Assembly (NCBI RefSeq): GCF_022271405.1
Contig: NZ_JAJNAL010000012.1
Coordinates: forward strand, 62,001-126,000
DNA from: Rhodopseudomonas infernalis
GTDB taxonomy: Bacteria; Pseudomonadota; Alphaproteobacteria; Rhizobiales; Xanthobacteraceae
Length of the DNA: 64,000 nt
Direction of reading: 5' to 3'
Positions 61,327-64,000 of the stretch are shown piece by piece (positions within the stretch are counted from its first letter, which is position 1; each line of letters opens with the position of its first letter). Both the position numbers and the translations under genes were made by a program. Under the pieces are notes generated by a model. It was not told the origin of the DNA, searched no databases, and saw only the letters and a list, made by a program, of their open reading frames with translations.

Positions 61327-61617
61327 TCAGATGTTGAGCAGCAGCGGATAGCCGGAGAAGCTCTTGTACTCGCCTTCCTGCTTCAGCAGCAGCGGCGTGC
61401 CGGAGAACGACTGATACTCGCCCTCCTGCTTCAGGATCAGCGGCGTACCGGAATAGCTCTGGTACTCGCCCTTCTGCTCGAGGATCAGCGGCGTGCCGGA
61501 GAAGCTCTTGTATTCGCCTTCCTGCTTCAGCAGCAGCGGCGTGCCGGAATAGCCTTGGTACTCGCCCTTCTGCTCGAGAATCAGCGGAGTACCGGAGTTT
61601 CCTTTATATTCGCTCAT
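61327..61617 (-). CDS. Six-repeat antenna protein, probable LH2 gamma polypeptide
   Basis: A 96-residue protein that is nothing but six 16-residue repeats (units at 2-17, 18-33, 34-49, 50-65, 66-81, 82-96), consensus G-E-Y-[KQ]-S-[FY]-S-G-T-P-L-[LI]-L-[KE]-Q-[EK]. No signal peptide, no membrane helix, no His and no Cys. It ends the operon downstream of pucC, with ATG 61617 behind 'aaagga', eleven bases after the 220-residue repeat protein's stop. As I recall, cryo-EM of R. palustris LH2 found a gamma polypeptide forming an undulating ribbon around six of nine alpha-beta units and binding six extra bacteriochlorophylls; six repeats fit this one-to-one. The gene identity is my inference. With no His, pigment ligands would have to be other side chains or backbone. 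Confidence 0.75.
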   Translation of the reverse strand: MSEYKGNSGTPLILEQKGEYQGYSGTPLLLKQEGEYKSFSGTPLILEQKGEYQSYSGTPLILKQEGEYQSFSGTPLLLKQEGEYKSFSGYPLLLNI

Positions 61618-61628
61618 GATCAATTCCT

Positions 61629-62291
61629 TTACTTAGAGAGTACTGGCAGGCCCAGCCAGGAGGAGAAGATGGACGGATTGTTGATCAGCAGCGGTTCGCC
61701 CGAATAGGATTTGTACGGACCGCTGCTGTCCAGCAACAGGGGAGTCCCGGAAAAGGACTTGTAGGGGCCGCTGCTGTCGAGCAGCAACGGCGTTCCGGAG
61801 AACGACTGATATGGGCCCTTGCTGCTGATGACGAGCGGCGTACCCGAGAAGGTCTTGTCGCTGTCGACGAGCAGCCAGTCGCCGGAATAGGATTTGTACT
61901 TGCCCGAGGTGTCGAGCAGCGTGTCCAGATGCAGCATGTTCGAGAACGGCGTCGCCTCGCTCTGCCCGGCGGCGGCGGACGACGATGTCTCCACGCTGAT
62001 CTTGTTGGGGCCGTAGCTGTCGAGGATCTTGGTCGCCTTGGCGGCGAAGCCGAATTCGGCCTTCACGGCGACCACGACGGCGCCCTTCTTGACGTAGTCG
62101 GCATAGGTCCATGCATCGCTGCGCGCCACATAGGCCTTGGCGAGCGCGGCGACGATGTCGTCGACCGAACTCGATTTACCCGCCTGATAGCCGGTGACGA
62201 CGGAATACTGATAGTTGGCGTTCTTCAGGTCGGCTTCCAGCGCGGCGAGCTTGCTGCTGGAATCGTACAACCGGGTGACGATCTGGGTCAT
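61629..62291 (-). CDS. Two-part protein: soluble alpha/beta domain plus six gamma-like 16-residue repeats
   Basis: A 220-residue protein. Residues 1-100 form an alpha/beta domain with IVTRLYDSSSKLAALEADLK and GAVVVAVKAEFGFAAKATKI followed by LDSYGPNKISVE, in the style of YflT/general-stress-17M domains. Residues about 130-220 contain four good repeats (GKYKSYSGDWLLVDS; GPYQSFSGTPLLLDSS; GPYKSFSGTPLLLDSS; GPYKSYSGEPLLINNP) and two shorter ones (DKTFSGTPLVISSK; SIFSSWLGLPVLSK), six in all. The consensus is that of the 96-residue neighbour. Encoded 24 bases after pucC and 11 bases before the next ATG, so co-expressed with the antenna. A gamma-like antenna ribbon with an added domain, or a chaperone for gamma, are the candidate roles. 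I know of no description. Confidence 0.75.
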   Translation of the reverse strand: MTQIVTRLYDSSSKLAALEADLKNANYQYSVVTGYQAGKSSSVDDIVAALAKAYVARSDAWTYADYVKKGAVVVAVKAEFGFAAKATKILDSYGPNKISVETSSSAAAGQSEATPFSNMLHLDTLLDTSGKYKSYSGDWLLVDSDKTFSGTPLVISSKGPYQSFSGTPLLLDSSGPYKSFSGTPLLLDSSGPYKSYSGEPLLINNPSIFSSWLGLPVLSK

Positions 62292-62315
62292 GGTAACGAT
62301 TACTCCGTTTCGGTC

Positions 62316-63743
62316 TCAGGGCTGCGTGAGCTGGCCCTGCATCAGTAAGGTGTCCCGTCGCCTGATCAGCGGAACCATTGTGACGAGCGTCGCCAACAGC
62401 AGCAGCAGTTCGAGGCCGTAGACGAAATTGTAGCCGGCGGCGGGGCCGAGCTGCGGGGCGAGCGCGGTGACGACGTCGCGGAGGATGCCGCCGAGCGCGA
62501 TCGCGACGCCGGCCGCGGAGGCCTGTACCGCGCCCCAGGCGCCGAGCGCGAGCCCGGCCTGATCCTTCGGCGCGGCGTTCATGGTCGCCGTCAGCGTGCC
62601 GTGGCCGAACAGACCGGCGCCGAAACCGATCAGCAACGTGCCGCAGCCGAACATCAGGGCCGACGCGGCGCCTTGCAGTTCGGCCGCGAAGATCACCAGC
62701 AGGAAGGCCGGAATGCCCACCAGCGCGCCGGCGCTTGCCATCCGGAACGGATCGGCGCCGCGGCTCAGCACCCGCGAGGCGAGGCCGAAGCCGAACAGAC
62801 CGCCGACCGCAAGCGCCGCCGTGAGCTTGGTGGTGTCGCCGACCGACAGATGCAGGATCTGGCCGCCATAGGGCTCGAGCAGCACGTCTTCCATGCTGAA
62901 CGCCATGGTGCCGAAGCCGACCGCAATCAGCCGGCGGGTCGCGTCCTTGCCGGCGATGAAGGCATCCCACGATTCACGAAAGCCGGCCGCAGGTGCGCCG
63001 GGATGCGCGGTCGCGACCTCGCCGCCGGTGCGGCGGCGCGCTTCCATCTTCCAGGACGCGATGCCGTTGAGCACGATGGTGACCACCGCGGAGCCCTGGA
63101 TCACCTGGATGAGGCGCCCGGGCGAGAAGTCGGCGAGCAGCATGCCGAAGATGATCGCGCTCGCGATCATGCCGAACATCAGCATGGTGTACATCAGGCC
63201 GACGACCTTCGGCCTGGACTCGACAGATGCGAGGTCGGTGGCGAGCGCGAGGCCGACGGTCTGCGTCGTGTGCACGCCGGCGCCGATCAGCAGGAACGCC
63301 AGCGCGGCGCCGGCCTGACCGATCCACACCGGGGCGTGCCCCGCCTCGCCGCCGCCGGACAATACCAGCAGCGCGAACGGCAGAATCGCCAGACCGCCGA
63401 ACTGCACCAGCGTGCCCTTGTAGAGAAAGGGGACGCGGCGCCAGCCCAGCACGGATTTGTGGACGTCGGATTTGAAGCCGATCAGCGCGCGGAACGGCGC
63501 AAAGATCAAAGGCAGCGAAACCATGATGCCGACGATCGACGCCGGCACGCTCAGTTCGACGATCATCACGCGGTTAAGGGTGCCGACCAGCAGCACCAGC
63601 GACATACCGACCGCGACTTGAAATAGCGATAGGCGCAGCAAACGGGATAAAGGCAGATCCGGCGTCGCCGCATCCGCGAAAGGCAGAAAGCGAGGACCAA
63701 GCGAGGCCCAGACCTTCATCATCTTTTGGCTGACTGTGTTCAT
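62316..63743 (-). CDS. pucC: PucC-family light-harvesting complex assembly transporter
   Basis: A 475-residue MFS-type protein of the bacteriochlorophyll delivery (BCD/PucC/LhaA) family with twelve predicted membrane helices. Characteristic parts: LSRLLRLSLFQVAVGMSLVL, TLNRVMIVELSVPASIVGIM, PFRALIGFKSDVHKSVLGWR and KGTLVQFGGLAILPFALLVL in the N-half, MEDVLLEPYGGQILHLSVGD in the second half. It aids LH2 assembly in the inner membrane. It lies in the puc operon after the alpha polypeptide gene; its ATG overlaps the stop codon of a short upstream frame. Confidence 0.93.
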   Translation of the reverse strand: MNTVSQKMMKVWASLGPRFLPFADAATPDLPLSRLLRLSLFQVAVGMSLVLLVGTLNRVMIVELSVPASIVGIMVSLPLIFAPFRALIGFKSDVHKSVLGWRRVPFLYKGTLVQFGGLAILPFALLVLSGGGEAGHAPVWIGQAGAALAFLLIGAGVHTTQTVGLALATDLASVESRPKVVGLMYTMLMFGMIASAIIFGMLLADFSPGRLIQVIQGSAVVTIVLNGIASWKMEARRRTGGEVATAHPGAPAAGFRESWDAFIAGKDATRRLIAVGFGTMAFSMEDVLLEPYGGQILHLSVGDTTKLTAALAVGGLFGFGLASRVLSRGADPFRMASAGALVGIPAFLLVIFAAELQGAASALMFGCGTLLIGFGAGLFGHGTLTATMNAAPKDQAGLALGAWGAVQASAAGVAIALGGILRDVVTALAPQLGPAAGYNFVYGLELLLLLATLVTMVPLIRRRDTLLMQGQLTQP

Positions 63744-63862
63744 CGTCCAGCAAATCCAGCTTGCAAGAGGCCGGCGACGTTGGTCAGCGTGACCAGATGG
63801 GCGGCGCCCCGAACGAACAGCACCACTTTGCGGCCGGAGATGAACTGCGACAGATCAAACTG
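63740..63862 (-). other. Short open frame coupled to the pucC start
   Basis: Between the hairpins and pucC an open frame of 40 codons reads SQFISGRKVVLFVRGAAHLV, TLTNVAGLLQAGFAGR and ends in TGA overlapping the pucC ATG (ATGA). It has no ATG; GTG (two consecutive, near codon 13), TTG and CTG codons could serve. The overlap suggests translational coupling, and pucC itself has only a weak ribosome-binding site. It may be a leader peptide, a degenerate gene end or chance. Confidence 0.35.
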
Positions 63863-63892
63863 TCACGACGCCACTCCGGCTACAAAGCAAGC

Positions 63893-63916
63893 GACCGGGA
63901 CCCTTGGATCCCGGTC
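63893..63916 (-). promoter_or_regulatory. pucA-pucC intercistronic hairpin, distal
   Basis: GACCGGGA-CCCTTGGA-TCCCGGTC gives a perfect 8-bp stem. No T-run follows on the minus strand (gcttgctttg), so it is more likely an RNA stabiliser or attenuator than a full terminator. Such hairpins after pucBA keep the antenna mRNA segment abundant relative to pucC. Confidence 0.7.
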
Positions 63917-63923
63917 CAGCCAA

Positions 63924-63942
63924 GCAGCTTCAAAGAAGCTGC
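63924..63942 (-). promoter_or_regulatory. pucA-pucC intercistronic hairpin, proximal
   Basis: GCAGCTTC-AAA-GAAGCTGC gives a perfect 8-bp stem with a 3-base loop, two bases after the pucA stop codon. With the second hairpin it forms a double structure at the 3' end of the antenna messages. Confidence 0.75.
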
Positions 63943-63944
63943 AA

Positions 63945-64000
63945 TCAGCCGATGGTGACCGAGCTCTCGATCGCCGCAGTCTTACCGTTCCAATACTTCG
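63945..64000 (-). CDS. pucA: LH2 alpha polypeptide, C-terminal end only
   Basis: Only the last 17 codons are in the window: KYWNGKTAAIESSVTIG, then TGA at 63945-63947. The KYWNG stretch is the usual periplasmic end of LH2 alpha polypeptides (..TTWFPKYWNG..), just after the single membrane helix that binds bacteriochlorophyll. pucC directly downstream supports this. The pucB gene and the promoter lie beyond position 64000. With several pucBA pairs in such genomes, the exact copy cannot be named. Confidence 0.85.
   Translation of the reverse strand, partial: KYWNGKTAAIESSVTIG

Noticed and set aside
61320-61620. Regular DNA repeats that could be taken for a CRISPR array
   Set aside because: The period is 48 bases in a coding frame with conserved codons, no unique spacers, and each unit encodes the 16-residue protein motif.

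Overview
The window comes from a GC-rich alphaproteobacterium and almost certainly from a purple non-sulfur phototroph of the Rhodopseudomonas palustris type. The pointers are: carotenoid genes (crtB, crtI); magnesium chelatase genes (bchI, bchD, bchO) mixed with haem/tetrapyrrole genes (hemC, hemE, hemF); a BciB-like vinyl reductase; a PucC-family antenna assembly protein; and, at the right edge, the C-terminus of an LH2 alpha polypeptide. The strain or species was not identified by any search.

Layout. 1-2.4 kb: ispH (cut by the window edge), a TrcR/DUF1013 regulator and a frameshifted small gene. 2.4-9.4 kb: a patchy accessory stretch with lower-GC DNA, a frameshifted conserved gene, a DUF3800 protein, a Phd/VapC toxin-antitoxin pair with a palindrome over its start, small secreted or membrane proteins, a YidD-like protein, a gene interrupted by an amber codon, an AlkD-like HEAT protein and many dispersed repeats. 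9.4-12.4 kb: a duplicated-domain protein and exbB-exbD-tonB. 12.7-15.9 kb: a crotonase plus two acyl-CoA dehydrogenases. 16.3-29.8 kb: a large leftward block with iorA, iorB (fused to a ferredoxin domain), korA, korB, korC, a phenylacetate-CoA ligase, a Liv-type ABC transporter and an unusual AMP-binding ligase. Together these look like uptake of an amino acid or aromatic acid and its 2-oxoacid oxidation to arylacetyl-CoA. 30-32.3 kb: a small membrane protein, a CHAD protein and an unknown membrane protein. 32.4-38.2 kb: hemF with two tandem micro-membrane proteins, then a siderophore receptor operon (TonB-dependent receptor, PepSY, DUF3649, DUF3325).

38.6-53.3 kb is a section of the photosynthesis gene cluster. 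crtI-crtB lie behind two perfect TGT-N12-ACA (PpsR/CrtJ) sites. bchO and a second hydrolase run left, hemE runs right, and hemC-bchI-bchD form a leftward operon. A rightward operon holds DUF3422, a membrane-fused hydrolase, a CIA30 protein and bciB. 53.5-61.1 kb: a ferritin-like helical protein, a small membrane protein, an RND efflux pair and a Baeyer-Villiger-type monooxygenase.

61.3-64 kb is the most interesting part. It is a leftward puc operon: the LH2 alpha C-terminus, two hairpins, pucC, then two proteins built from the same 16-residue repeat. The 96-residue protein is exactly six repeats. This matches what is reported for the LH2 gamma polypeptide of R. palustris, a ribbon that embraces six of nine alpha-beta units and binds six extra bacteriochlorophylls. 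The neighbouring 220-residue protein carries about six repeats of the same kind after a soluble domain, and I know of no described role for it.
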